NCBI GenBank assembly: GCA_022701365.1 | Contig: JAKUHH010000014.1 | Coordinates: 62,451 to 126,450, forward strand | Length of the DNA stretch: 64,000 nt | Direction of reading: 5' to 3' | DNA from: Mycocentrospora acerina | Taxonomy: Eukaryota > Ascomycota > Dothideomycetes > Pleosporales | Program-made: the position numbers and the translations under genes | Notes under the pieces: model-generated | The model's input: only the letters and a program-made list of their open reading frames with translations | Database searches by the model: none | What the model was told of the DNA's origin: nothing | Shown: positions 21,159 through 32,182 of the stretch, piece after piece | Layout of the letters: the number at the start of each line of letters is the position of its first letter | Numbering within the stretch: the first letter of the stretch is position 1

Positions 21159-22890
21159 ATGGCACTCTCAATCTCGGCAACGACAGGTTCGCTCCATCAA
21201 TGGAGTAAGCATCACATACAGCATCAAGAGAGCCTGTGTAACTCACAGTCTCCTAATCAATTTCCTGATTTTCAGAATTATCTCCAGCTAGAAAATAATC
21301 CCAAAATTCCGTCTCCTAGCCTCTTCTCACCCCCCGCTGGATCCAAGACGTCTACCAAAACACATACAGTTCTCCCAACAGTAGCTGAATGTGCAATACA
21401 CTTGGAACTTCTCCAGACGTTTGGAGACTTTCGGAACCAGGTCATCTTATCTGAGGACTTGGATAAAGTTTTGGGCATTGAGCTGAATCCACGCGTGGTC
21501 TTTCGCAAAGTCAACAACGGATGTGGCCAGCACGAGTGGGAACAGGTAAAGCTTCAAGATTTGACTTTTGAAGAACGTCGGAAGACGAAATGGTCATTAC
21601 TACTCTCTTTAGCTGCTGCGCGGTTTCTTATATGGGTGGAAGTGATCGAAAAAGATCCACAGGAGCCCATTTTTCTGCCTCCAATTGGTATGCTTGATTC
21701 AGTACAAACTACGAAACCTACTAAGCTGAAAAAGATGTTCTCATGGTCTGGCATTCACTTTTATTGAATCCAAAGTGGTTTCAATCTCTGAAATATCAAA
21801 AGCTTTCTCAAACATCATTTCCCTGGCAAGAAATTGTAAGTCGATGAATGATCTCTAAATCTGTTAAGAATTATGCAAGAGTACAAAGTGCAATCATATG
21901 CCTATAAAGCACTACTATTTGTCAAACACTGTTCTTTGGGGATATGGGTAGCACATCAGTCGAGTGACCATCATCCCTTCTATCAGGACGTGACACGCAG
22001 TTTGAGGAGAACGCATCTTCTGCTAACCTCTTTAGCACCACACTATCAATTCCGGAGAAAGAGATTGGCCTTTAGGATATTCCTCTCAACTCCGTTCTTT
22101 TCGAGAGTGCGGAATGTATCCAAGCCCCTTGGAAGTCCTCTTATCAACTAACCTGTCAGAACCGCTAGTAAACCTGTTGAGAAAACACGGTGCACTCATC
22201 AAAGATGACACATCCCAACAGGGAATGGCAAAATCTAGCATCGACGAGATATTGCAGGGAAGCTCTGTGACTGATTTCACCGAACGCCGGTTGTTGCGGA
22301 ACCTACAATCAGCTCTTTCGGATGACCCCATGATCGAGAACCTTGTTAAAGCTGTTACACGTCAATTTGCCTTTGTAGAAGAAATGAACCGGCAGTTGTG
22401 GATCCATAGCCCGGCTGTAAAGGGTACTTTGCAACGAGCTGTCCAGCGCTACAGCCAATTTTTAAAGCTGTTTAAGATGTACCCTGAAAAGACACTCGTC
22501 CCTACTCTGGATATTGATATTGCTTGGCATACGAACCAGTGCTCGCCAGTGCAGTACATGGAAGCAACCAAAACACTGGCCGGTCGATTCATCAATCACG
22601 ATGACAAACTCGGGAATGACACATTGGCTGCTGGACTAGCGGGTACCACAAACTTGTACCGGATCCGATTTGTAGAAGAGTACGACTATTGTCTCTGTTG
22701 GGATTGTGAGGCTATCAAATCTGCAGTTGCTAGCAAGAGTATTTGGGAGGAAAGTAGTGCTGAGCTTGTCGCCAAACAGGTGCAACTGGATGTCGCGTAT
22801 TTTCGTGCGGTGGAGATTGCACGAAGGAGGAGACAAACTTTGTTGCCTGTGCGGACCGAGAATGAGACTCATCCTGCACATGCTCATTAG
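21159..22890 (+). CDS. GRDP-like protein (glycine-rich-domain-containing protein-like, DUF1399 family)
   Basis: The CDS joins 21159..21687, 21735..21835 and 22036..22890 (494 aa; introns of 47 and 200 bp). GRDP-like proteins occur in plants and fungi; plant members are linked to stress and growth, and the biochemical role is unclear. Family signatures are LPTVAECAIHLELLQ at about residue 72, LPPIDVLMVWHSLLLNP formed across the first intron (about 173-190), FPWQEIHH formed across the second, and VPTLDIDIAWHTNQ near 365, with a C-terminal NLYRIRFVEEYDYCLCWDC. The protein ends soon after, without a glycine-rich tail; the neighbouring minus-strand protein does carry such a tail. The long second intron is the least certain join. 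It converges on the lipase gene with 107 bp between stops. Confidence 0.82.
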
Positions 22891-22997
22891 CAAAGACACG
22901 ACGATGATACCTTGGCTAAGCTATCATAGAGATTAATGTTTTGTCATGAAATCGAATTTGAAGTTGCAGTACAAGATTTAAAGTAGTATTTCCTCTT

Positions 22998-24469
22998 TCA
23001 AATCCATCCATTTTGCTCGTTAAAGATACCACGTTCAATCTGTGAAATTCTCTCCTGATATGCCACCCTTTTGTGTACAGAAAGTCTACAAAAAACCAAT
23101 TCAGCTAAACTCGCCGATGAGATGTTCCAAGCGCTGAGATGTAGACCAGAGTTGCCTTGTTCGTCAACTTGGACTTCCGATTGTGAAACATCCGTTCGTA
23201 ACACAACAACTGCACCAACATGTTGAAGTCCAGGGGGAGGTAATGGCCAAGATCTGGATGTGGGCACAACGTTTGTCTGTTGATAAAGTTGGAGTAAAGA
23301 CCGGAAAAATGAGCTATCTGCTCTCGTTACGAAGTCGAATTCGTTCATGACGTTAATGACGTTGTCGTGACAAGCAACTTCGTTCAAGAAATCTTCGCCT
23401 TCTTTAGCCAGAGCATTTACAACTGGGGGGCAGCCAAATGTGAAGCAAGAAAACGACGACTCAGGATCTTGGATTTGTTAGTGTATGAAGATGTCTTGAG
23501 GTTTGTAAACCAAGCCTACATTTTTCCGCAAATCTGGACCGGAATGAGAGATATAGTAGGGTAGCAGTAGCACCACCAGCAGAATGACCTGTAAATAGTA
23601 GCCTAGTTGACGGGTTACGGCATAATGTCTGCTCAATTTCTTTAGAGAGGACAGGTAGAAGTTCGAGGGCCGAGTTGAGAAATCCGGCATGAGCGACTAT
23701 ACTCGACAATTTACCCAACTGCAATGGAAATTAGCTATTGTAGAGCGTCAGGTTGACATTTCAACTTACAAAGAGCCCGCTCGCCACCCTGGCCTCACCG
23801 TTTAGGTTGACAATATGATCTAGCTTTGTAGCAGATCCTTTGACTGCAATAAACAGATAAGGAGCAGGCTTGGAACTAGCTGACGTTTCAAGTATTGGAG
23901 CGTATGTTGTAAGTGTGGTGGCCTTGAGAGTGCCCAACGATGAGGCTGGAAGAGACCAAATAACGTTCAACTTCCCTCCAACATGTTCAATCTCTTTCTG
24001 CTGTTCTGTCCCGTGGTCATATACGTTTGCAGCACAAGCCCACGCAAGTGCTATCAGTGATGCTTCTTGTTGGCTACTAGGAAATCTCAGTAAAGAAATC
24101 TCATGTTAAGAAATTACTAATACCATTTCCACACTTGTTTTGAATCACAAAAGTCCAGAGAAGAGTTTGCATATCGACTAACTTGATCGTCTAACTGCTG
24201 CATTTGTGCATTTAACAAGCCTCGGATGTCATCGGCTGGCCAGTAAGTCAAATGATAAAGTACTCGGAATAAGACGACACACCTCCGACAGCAATGTCCC
24301 TAAATACAGAATCCATGCCCTCTAGCATCTCAGCACTAGCTTGCGAAGCACCTTCTAAATTATCCGATGCATTTAAGCCTGAAGTTGGAGCAGCACCTGA
24401 GGCCCGCAATCCGGTGCCCGCAAAGTTGCGAACAGATCTATGCTTGAGGGCGCGGGCAAGAGTCTTCAT
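22998..24469 (-). CDS. Class-3 lipase (alpha/beta hydrolase)
   Basis: The CDS joins 24469..24283, 24235..24124, 24076..23770, 23718..23520 and 23467..22998 (424 aa; four introns of 47-52 bp, all phase-consistent). Class-3 lipases hydrolyse acylglycerol or related lipid esters. The nucleophile elbow GHSAGG is at about residue 244-249. An FTFGCPPVV block, the acid-bearing NEFDFVTRAD near 309 and a late His in HKRVAYQERI near 399 complete a plausible Ser-Asp-His triad. There is no signal peptide, so it is probably intracellular. The N-terminal 60 residues are Ser/Ala-rich and might be a targeting or low-complexity leader. It is the right-hand member of the unusual cluster with the GRDP-like and Cys-Gly-tailed proteins. 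The substrate is unknown. Confidence 0.85.
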
Positions 24470-25709
24470 GATTGAATGTTTGATTAAACTAGGATACCAA
24501 AAGGGCGCCGGTGTGAAATGAAGTAAAAAGCGATAACAAAATGCCAGGCAGAGGATGAAACATTGGGGTCAGAGAGTAATTCACGTGACAATAGATGCCG
24601 CGGTTGCGTGGCTGTGCTGATACATATTCTATAGTGTACGGACAGAGTGACGTAAGTATTTTAGTTGTCACCTCAAGACAAGTCCAATTGGCATCTGGGA
24701 CCGTGATGGCTATTCAAATTAAATCATAAATATTATAAATTTAGATTTAGACGCATTCTGTAATAGAAAAATTAGTAATAGAACTTTATTTATTCCTTGA
24801 AAAGTAGAGATTTGAGATTAATATACTCTTGGTTCTCACTTCCTAACACAAGTGATAGCGCATCAGCGTTACCCGATACACTCTTATCGATGATAGGTAC
24901 CCTCACTGTGAACCGAGGTTAGATACGTATTAAGGCTGTGCATCGAAATAAACAAATTTTGAGATAGTATCTACTCCATTAAAACTTTCTGCAGAATTTT
25001 AAATTCAAAGGAATTGAAAGATGCATTCAAATATTCCTTTAACCTATTAGGACGCATCACGAGGCATCTTTCGAAGACTCCTCGAATGTAAGATTTTTAC
25101 TTCATTATAAATACAATACTAGTATGCCTTTCAAGGCAACAGGAATCGTTAGTAGAATTAGCATCAATAATTCTCGGCAAAAAAAGAAAAGAATTTATGT
25201 AGTATTGGAGTAAAGTTTTCAAAATTGTAATTTTGGACTAATTTCTGAAAAAAGGTAATTCAAGGTAGCCTTGTAGAAGCTCTCGTAAGGTGTTGAATTT
25301 CTAGCAAATCTAATTCTTCTCGATGATTGGTGTAACTATGTCCAAACTTTGATTTTGTTTGTCTTTCTTGTTTGGCTGAAAATTTACGCCTGAGACATTT
25401 TTTTTAAGGCATGTGGTATTGCAAGCGAGCTAGCTGATGACCATAAATAATTCTGTAGAATCATAATCTTATCATTTATTTAGTTCAATTCTCTACTTTG
25501 TCTAGTCGTGCTAGTTATGAAGACCGTTTTTTTAATTATGAATATGTCTATTTAGTGAAATTTGTAGTTTTGGGATCAGATCTGAAAGATATATAACTAA
25601 ACTTTAAATTGTTTTCCTTGTCTAATTCGCTTTTTACATTCGCTCTCTTATAAATACGCTTTCTTCGCCACAGCCCAACAAAAATCTCTTCTCCTACCTA
25701 ATTCAAACC
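24470..25709. other. AT-rich gene desert
   Basis: About 1.2 kb of AT-rich sequence, especially after 24700, with no coding frame of note. The base composition resembles RIP-affected or relic DNA but no element ends were found. Confidence 0.55.
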
Positions 25710-26247
25710 ATGGTAAAAAAGCGTAAAGCAGACGAGGCACTACGACGTAAGCGTGCTCTTGAACCTACGAAGAAAATTAAACTTGCACAGTACCAAGATG
25801 ATATTCAAAAAGCCATTAATTTGACATTCAATCCAAATCGAACAGTGTGCAAGTCGGTAGTAGTGCAACTCTTTTGCTTCAAAGACAATTATATAAAGGG
25901 TTTGGCAAAGTTGGAGAGTGATCTCGGACGAGTTTTCGAAGACCAGTATCACCTTCTTGGAGATAAACCCGGGCCAAAAAACTGGAAGATTCTGGATATT
26001 ATAAGGGTTTTACTTACTAGAGATCTCATCATTATAGCACATTCTGAACATGGATTCGTGAATTGTTCTTCCGCATATCCCGAGTTTTGGATTGCGTTAG
26101 CTGGTTATCTGTTTCTTTTTGCTCTCTTGTTAAGCTATGACTAACTCACTTCCAGGGAAAAGCGCAGGGGTAAAGGAAATACTCATCGATGGTAGAACAG
26201 TGCGGCTCTACTACAAGAATTCAAAGGAGATGATTTACAAATCCTAG
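25710..26247 (+). CDS. Orphan small basic protein in AT-rich region
   Basis: The CDS joins 25710..26103 and 26156..26247 (161 aa; 52-bp intron with a CTAAC branch site just before the acceptor). No family is recognised. The N-terminus is highly basic (KKRKADEALRRKRALEPTKKIK), resembling a nuclear localisation signal. The middle contains a KGLAKLESDLGRVFEDQYHLLGDK stretch and the spliced C-terminus reads VKEILIDGRTVRLYYK. The intact frame and well-formed intron in an otherwise AT-decayed region suggest a real gene. There is no signal peptide or transmembrane segment. It could alternatively be a fragment of a larger decayed gene. Confidence 0.45.
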
Positions 26248-27535
26248 ATTATTGCTATTCTGCCGAGGCTATCAAAGAGGTAGACTGTGAGGAAGATCGA
26301 CATTGAAATTGCTGCTGCATACAACGCCTAGTCTACAGTAATTCACTTCATCGTTCCAGTGGAAATTTAGACTTATCTACGCAATGATGGAGCATACAGC
26401 TTCGCCAATACTGTTACAAGTGGCAATATCTTGGAATAGTAGTCGGCGTCACTGATATCTCGCTGGCTCGGAGGTATGGAGAATATGAGACCTGGTCAAG
26501 CGGGAATGGGCAAAGGATGTGGGCGAAAAGCCTTAGTTGGACTTTGGCAAGAAGATATGATTGTATATGCATTGAATGGGTCAGATGATACACATCAACC
26601 AGGAAGGAGTTCATTATTTTTGCTATATTGCATAATCAAATGTAGCATCTGCTCAAATCTGCTCTAAAGAATTTATTACAGGTTGAACTGATTTGAAGAA
26701 TACATGCTCACTGTACGTGCTAAGAGTACTTGGTAGAAAATTTCTACGTAGATGGAAATTATAATATACAGTCATGTTTGACTTGGTCAATACTCGCAGC
26801 AAAGAATGGGAGGTGCTGGAGTGCAACAATACAAAAGAGCTGCGATTTCAGGATTTTGAAAGGACGCACGATGACGTGATTTTTCAGGCTGCGCTTGAAT
26901 ACTACATCTCGTATCTCGGAAAACGGATTCAAGAGCCTCTCGATTCTCGTGATATTCCAGCTATATATGCACGTAGGTATTGCGACGCACATTTAGGCTT
27001 GTGCAATCATGCGAACGTGTTCGTGTTCCCTGTCGATGGTTGCGGCGCTAAAACTTGCTCAGAATGAGTCATTCTGAGTATCACCACACTTGTTGCAACT
27101 CGGACTAGCGCTGACTCGTCATGCATGAGATAGATGGATGACGAAAGTTAATCCTGCACTGCTCGACTCATTGTGAGGGTTAATGATGTTTCCATATTGA
27201 ACTACTCGATTAAACACACTGGGATGGATTCTGTGGGCAATTCGAGATGAGCCAGAATGATGATTTGATTGTGCTGCGAGACTATTACAAGAAGAACAGT
27301 TTATTCCCTGGAGCAAGATATGGTATTTACTACAGATTACTTATTTACTATTCTCACAAAAGCAAACATTCCCTTCACTCGCGGAAATCTCAGTGACAGG
27401 TGATAAGTCTGGCAATTAGAAGTCACGATGAACAAAATTGTTATATTCTATTCGTCTTTTAATACCGATTATATTTGCAACCTACAAACGAGATGGTACG
27501 GTCAAAGAGGATATTGCTAACTTCCAAACAAAAAA
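26248..27535. other. AT-rich region with one short open frame
   Basis: No gene is firmly supported. An ATG-initiated frame at 26774-27067 (97 codons, plus strand) has mixed, protein-like composition (EALEYYISYLGKRI-like helix, several Cys near the end) but matches nothing recognised. It is listed separately with low confidence. Confidence 0.5.
26774..27067 (+). CDS. Hypothetical 97-aa open reading frame
   Basis: The frame starts at an ATG and ends at TGA. The sequence is amphipathic with a run of aromatic residues (YYISYLG), a YARRYCDAHLGLC segment and a C-terminal CGAKTC. There is no signal peptide. It stands alone in AT-rich sequence and could be chance or a gene fragment. Confidence 0.2.
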   Translation: MFDLVNTRSKEWEVLECNNTKELRFQDFERTHDDVIFQAALEYYISYLGKRIQEPLDSRDIPAIYARRYCDAHLGLCNHANVFVFPVDGCGAKTCSE

Positions 27536-28415
27536 TTACTTCTGTGCCTTCAGCAGTGCACGAAGCGTTTCAACCTCGCCCTCGAGCCTAGCGCAGCGAA
27601 CTTTGAGATCGTCTCGCTCGGTCTTGACGTCCTTCAGTTCAGATTCCAGGCCTGACATTTGGTCAACGCGCTTTTGTCGATAGCGACGAGCTGCAAGAGT
27701 GTTCGCTTTTCGCTTCTCGACACGGGAGGGTTCAGGAGCGAGCGGAGTGTTTTTGATGCTTGCCAATGTGGATTTGGGTGAAGTGCGCTCTGGGGACGAA
27801 TAGGTATGATTCTCAGGACTGGTTGACGCAGAACTAGAGCGAGAAAGATCTACATAGTTTAGAACGTGTCTGGAAGACTTTGCGTGAAATCTTACCTTCT
27901 GTCGTAGGGTTGAACAGGCTCACATCAGACATGTTTGCAAGGTTAGATGGCATAGATGGCAAATCGAGTGGTTGTTTAGATGTTGTAAAGAGCAAATGGT
28001 CGCCGGAGGTGACTCCCATTTGAATTCCATCGCCAAGGTAGTGAGGAGGGCCGGTGGTTGGTAAGGAGAATGAATCCCAGTTCGCGGTGTCGTAGAAAGA
28101 TAGATCAGGCGCGATTAGACCACTGGTTAAGTCGTCTACTGATGAAGATGAACACGAAGACAGAGGAAGAAAAGAGGTAGGATCGAGGAGTAAATCGGTA
28201 GGGGTGGCGGCAGATAAAGACAAAGCATGGTCCCAATTAATTGTCTGATTGCTTGATTCTTCGTGGGACGAAGCTGATGAGTTGGCTTGGGACGAACTGC
28301 ATGCTGATAGTGGTGTATTCCATGTCGAGATGGTGTAAAGCGGGCTCCAGTCCCCGCTGTTGAGATCTAGATACTCGTCACAAGAAATTGAAACTGAACT
28401 AAAAAGCCCTCTCAC
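27536..28415 (-). CDS. bZIP transcription factor, IDI-4/GCN4-like; start codon unresolved
   Basis: The coding region joins about 28415..27896 and 27849..27536 (about 277 aa; 46-bp intron). The basic region KRKANTLAARRYRQKRVDQ near the C-terminus matches the NxxAARRxRQ type seen in Podospora IDI-4 and GCN4/CPC1 relatives. A leucine zipper follows with heptad leucines (LESEL, DDLKVRCARL, LRALLKAQK). The N-terminal 170 residues are acidic, Ser/Thr-rich and dotted with Trp/Phe (NWDHALSLS, DTANWDSFSLP), as in acidic activation domains. No in-frame ATG precedes this region: 28415 is only a GTG, and the frame stays open further upstream past a TATA-like CATATAAG (about 28468-28475). Initiation may be non-AUG or in an unseen upstream exon. 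Divergent from the uL29m gene. Confidence 0.8.
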
Positions 28416-28584
28416 AGGGTGACAGGGCGGAGGTGGAATGAGGTGTGAAATGAGGGGAGCGGCCTGAGGCTTATATGTGTAGAAGGGCGCAACACAAGCT
28501 AGCGTCTCTTGGCGCCGCCTTTTCCGATCCCAGCATGTTCAATCTGCACTGCCAGAGGCGCAGCAGTTGCAAGCGGTCACAGCC

Positions 28585-29507
28585 ATGCCTTCTTCCCGGA
28601 TACTACGCCCAAATTTGGCGTCAACGACATCAGATGCCGTCCTGTCTTTTCTGGCGCCCTCTGCTCAGTGCACACGCGCATCTGTAGCCCGATTTTCGAC
28701 ATCACCGACACTAAGCAAGGCGGACAACAACAAGAACCGCGGAGTGTCTTCAATCAGACGAACAGGACTGCGCCCAAGACAAACGCTCTCTGTCAAGCAG
28801 AAGGACTTTGAAAACCAGCGCCTGCCAAAGCCAGTCAGAATCGACGAGAAAGTGACAGGGACACCCGACCATGGTCTATGGGATTTCTTCAAGGACCAGA
28901 AGCTGCTGCAGACGCCTGTCGACGAGCAGAGACACGGTGCGGGCAATCGCTGCATTGAAGCAATAGCGGTAGCTAATGGTGTGTATAGGGCGCGCGTGGA
29001 CAATTGGCGAATTGCGCAACAGAGACTGGGACACACTGCACCAGCTATGGTGGGTGTGCGTGAAGGAGCGAAACCGTCTAGCAACCGAGAAGCTTGAACG
29101 TGCACGACTAAAGGCGGGGTATGGCGATACCGAGAACGCAAACAGGGACAAGACGGTGCAAGAGACAATGAAGGCTATCCTCGATACTTTGACAGAGAGA
29201 AATTTGGCGTATCAAGAGGCGTATGAGCTGGCGAAGCAGGATCCCAGCATCGATCTTGCAAGAACGGATGGCCCGCAATATGCGCAGCCGACATATGTAT
29301 GTGGCATGTATTCTTTGGTTACGTGGAACACTCACTAACGTTGTATTGCAGGACCCCTTAGAAGCTGATGACATCGAGGATGCTCAGTACGATACTGCTG
29401 CAGAGGCCGCGACACCAACCGAGTCTCCAACCGTTATAGATATGCCTGTCAGTGACAAGCCACTGGCCACCGAGGAGCGGCCCAAGGAGAAGTTGAGCGC
29501 CGTGTAG
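28585..29507 (+). CDS. MRPL4: Mitochondrial large-subunit ribosomal protein uL29m (MRPL4 family)
   Basis: The CDS joins 28585..28936, 28989..29296 and 29352..29507 (271 aa; introns of 52 and 55 bp). It is a component of the 54S mitochondrial ribosomal subunit. The N-terminus is rich in Arg/Ser/Thr and poor in acidic residues, fitting a mitochondrial presequence. The family core RAWTIGELRNRDWDTLHQLWWVCVKERN is formed across the first intron at about residue 119. A long helical segment and an acidic, Pro/Thr-rich tail follow. The start ATG is only about 170 bp from the presumed 5' end of the bZIP gene. Confidence 0.92.
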
Positions 29508-30159
29508 GTGCTGTGCATCACACGATTGAAACATTCACGAGCGTCTTATCAGAGTACTTCAACACACTGGAGTCATGGCTAGGCACAGACGTAGTAGCTC
29601 CCCTAGCTGCGGATAGTTGTTGATCTCTGATGTGTTACTGTGCACGTATTGGATGTACCATATATTGCTTTGAGAGAGTGGATCGGATCTGTCGAGCGGC
29701 ATCTGTAGGATACATTGAACGGCCAAGAGAAATGGCTTCAAGAACGGGCCATGTTGTGTTTTTCAACGCGATGCTCAAACTATTTTATGCAGCCGCCCTA
29801 TGCTCTATCGAGTCGAAAGTTATGCTCGTAAAGGGGAATCTACATGCGATACGACCAAGACATGGAACTCGAGACCAATGACACTTGTCCGTTGTTTAAT
29901 TGGAATTGCCACACTCACTCTGCATCTAATAGCATCAGCTACTAGGAAATGTCTGTTCCCTTGAAAATGATCCTGGATGCGTCTGGAGGTGAAACCCAGC
30001 GCGTAGATGGGAGGCGTGCATTTATGCAAGGAAGCTACGACCCCACATTGCACCGCTCACCGCCGCAACACCAGGATCCGCCCTAGCCTCCGCCCGAGCA
30101 CCCAACACCTACGAGTCCCTTTACTGGTCTTCCCTTAACACATCTTCCCCAGAACAAAC
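29508..30159. other. Intergenic, nothing coding seen
   Basis: About 650 bp holding the 3' flank of the uL29m gene and the promoter and leader of the Rab GDI gene. The last 70 bp before the ATG are pyrimidine- and C-rich. Confidence 0.7.
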
Positions 30160-31916
30160 ATGGACGAAATCGCACCCGAGTACGACGTTGTGGTCCTGGG
30201 AACAGGTGGGTACCCCGCCATTCGCCTCGCCGACTCCCAGCAGCTAACATTCCCTAGGTCTCACAGAATGCGTTCTTTCCGGGTAACACGCGTGCTGCTG
30301 CAAACATACGCAAAAGCTGACAAGCTCCCAGTGTTCTTAGTGTCAAGGGCAAGAAGGTGCTCCATATTGACCGTAATGACCACTACGGCGGGTATGTCTT
30401 CTAAGCTCCGTTGACCGAGTACGTGAGAGCTCATATGACGCAGCGAGGCCGCCTCTCTAAACATCGAAGCTGTGCGTATCTTCCATCGCCTCGTGCTAGC
30501 AGTAGCTGACAGGCGCAGCTCTTCAAGCGATACGGACAAACAACCGGCGAGCCATGGAAGAAGTATGGTCGCGTGAACGACTGGAACATCGACCTTGTCC
30601 CCAAGCTTCTGATGTCCAACGGTGAACTCACCAACATCCTCGTCTCGACCGATGTCACAAAATACCTTGAGTTCAAGCAGATTGCCGGCAGCTACGTGCA
30701 ACAGGGTGCCGCGGCCAAGGCCACTGTCGCCAAGGTCCCTTCAGATGCAGGCGAGGCGCTCCGTTCGCCACTGATGGGTCTCTTTGAGAAGCGAAGGGCC
30801 AGGAACTTCTTGGAGTGGGTTGGCGCATACAAGGAGGATGACCCAGCGTCGCACAAGGGTACGTCTTGCTGGAGAGGGGCGAATCTGAACAGGTATGCTA
30901 ATCGTATTTCCCAGGCCTTGACACGCAGACTTGCACCATGAAGGATGTCTACGACAAGTTCGGGCTGGAGGCTTCTACCCGAGACTTTGTTGGACATGCC
31001 ATGGCGCTCTACCAGACAGATGACTACATTGAGGAGCAGGGCGCTGCCAACGAGGCGATCCAGCGCATCAGACTCTATGTCAACTCGATGGCACGATACG
31101 GAAAGTCGCCTTACATTTACCCTCTGTACGGTCTCGGAGAGCTTCCCCAGGGATTCGCCCGGCTTTCAGCTATCTACGGCGGTACCTACATGCTGAACAC
31201 TGACGTTGATGAGTTCATCTACGAGGGTAGCAAGGTTGTTGGTATCAAGGCCACCATGAAGGAGAAGGACGATACCGGTGAAGGCATGAAGTTCGAGACC
31301 AAGGCAAAGAAGATTCTTGCCGATCCCTCGTACTTCCCTGGAAAGGCACGCGTTACTGGACACCTCCTGAAGGCCATTTGCATTCTCAACCACCCCGTGC
31401 CCAACACTGATAACATCGATTCTCTTCAGCTCATCATCCCGCAGTCGCAGGTTGGACGCAAGCACGGTGAGCCAAGGAAGCCATGTTGAAAAGCTCACAA
31501 CTAACGCAGCACGCAGACATTTACATCGCCGTAGTTTCATCCGCCCATAACGTCTGCCCCAAGGGCTACTATATTGCCATTGTCTCGACGATTTCCGAGA
31601 GCACCAGCAACCACCACCTTGAGTTGCAGCCTGGTCTCGACCGCCTTGGACGCATCGAGGAGCAGTTCATGGGCCAGCCCATTCCGCTCTACGAGCCACT
31701 CGAGAGCGGTGCCAACGACAACATCTTCCTCTCTAAGAGCTACGATGCTACCAGCCACTTTGAGACGACGACTGGTAAGTACCCTCGATATTCGTGTAGG
31801 GAGCGGAAGCTGACATGTGCACAGATGATATCAAGGACATCTACCGCCGTGCAGAGGGCCAGGAGCTTGTTGTTGAGGGATTGAGGGACGGAGCGAACTT
31901 CAGCGTGGAGGAGTAA
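30160..31916 (+). CDS. GDI1: Rab GDP-dissociation inhibitor
   Basis: The CDS joins 30160..30205, 30258..30282, 30332..30391, 30444..30471, 30519..30858, 30915..31466, 31517..31774 and 31825..31916 (466 aa; seven introns of about 47-56 bp). It extracts GDP-bound Rab GTPases from membranes and recycles them for vesicle transport. Sequence-conserved regions are clear after splicing: YDVVVLGTGLTECVLSG, VLHIDRNDHYGGEAASLN, YGRVNDWNIDLVPK, MALYQTDDY and YIYPLYGLGELPQGFARLSA. The C-terminus is a family-typical acidic helix (DDIKDIYRRAEG). Four tiny 5' exons (46, 25, 60 and 28 bp) are all needed to build the nucleotide-binding-like N-terminus, so the exon model is well constrained. Confidence 0.95.
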
Positions 31917-32182
31917 CGGTTGATGGGAATGGAAGCATAGTAATGTTGATAGCAAGCCGTTGTTTTAGTATCCGAGTGCATGAGACTGTGAAAGTGAAGA
32001 TGTGTATTGGCCATGTTGCGGAGCGGCATTTCCTCTTCCGGCCATAGGGCAGGCGACATAATTTCCTTGGCAAGGAGCGCACCTTTATGGTCGCGCAACG
32101 TTGATCAGCCATTGGAGTACTCTGCGTGTCCTTTAGCCGCCGTCTCTACGGGAGACATACACTCTTTTTATATACATTCAAG

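Noticed and set aside
22001..22074. Alternative GRDP-like exon beginning after the acceptor at 22000
   Set aside because: It gives a plausible first few residues but reaches a stop after about 24 codons with no donor site. The acceptor at 22035 restores the family sequence.
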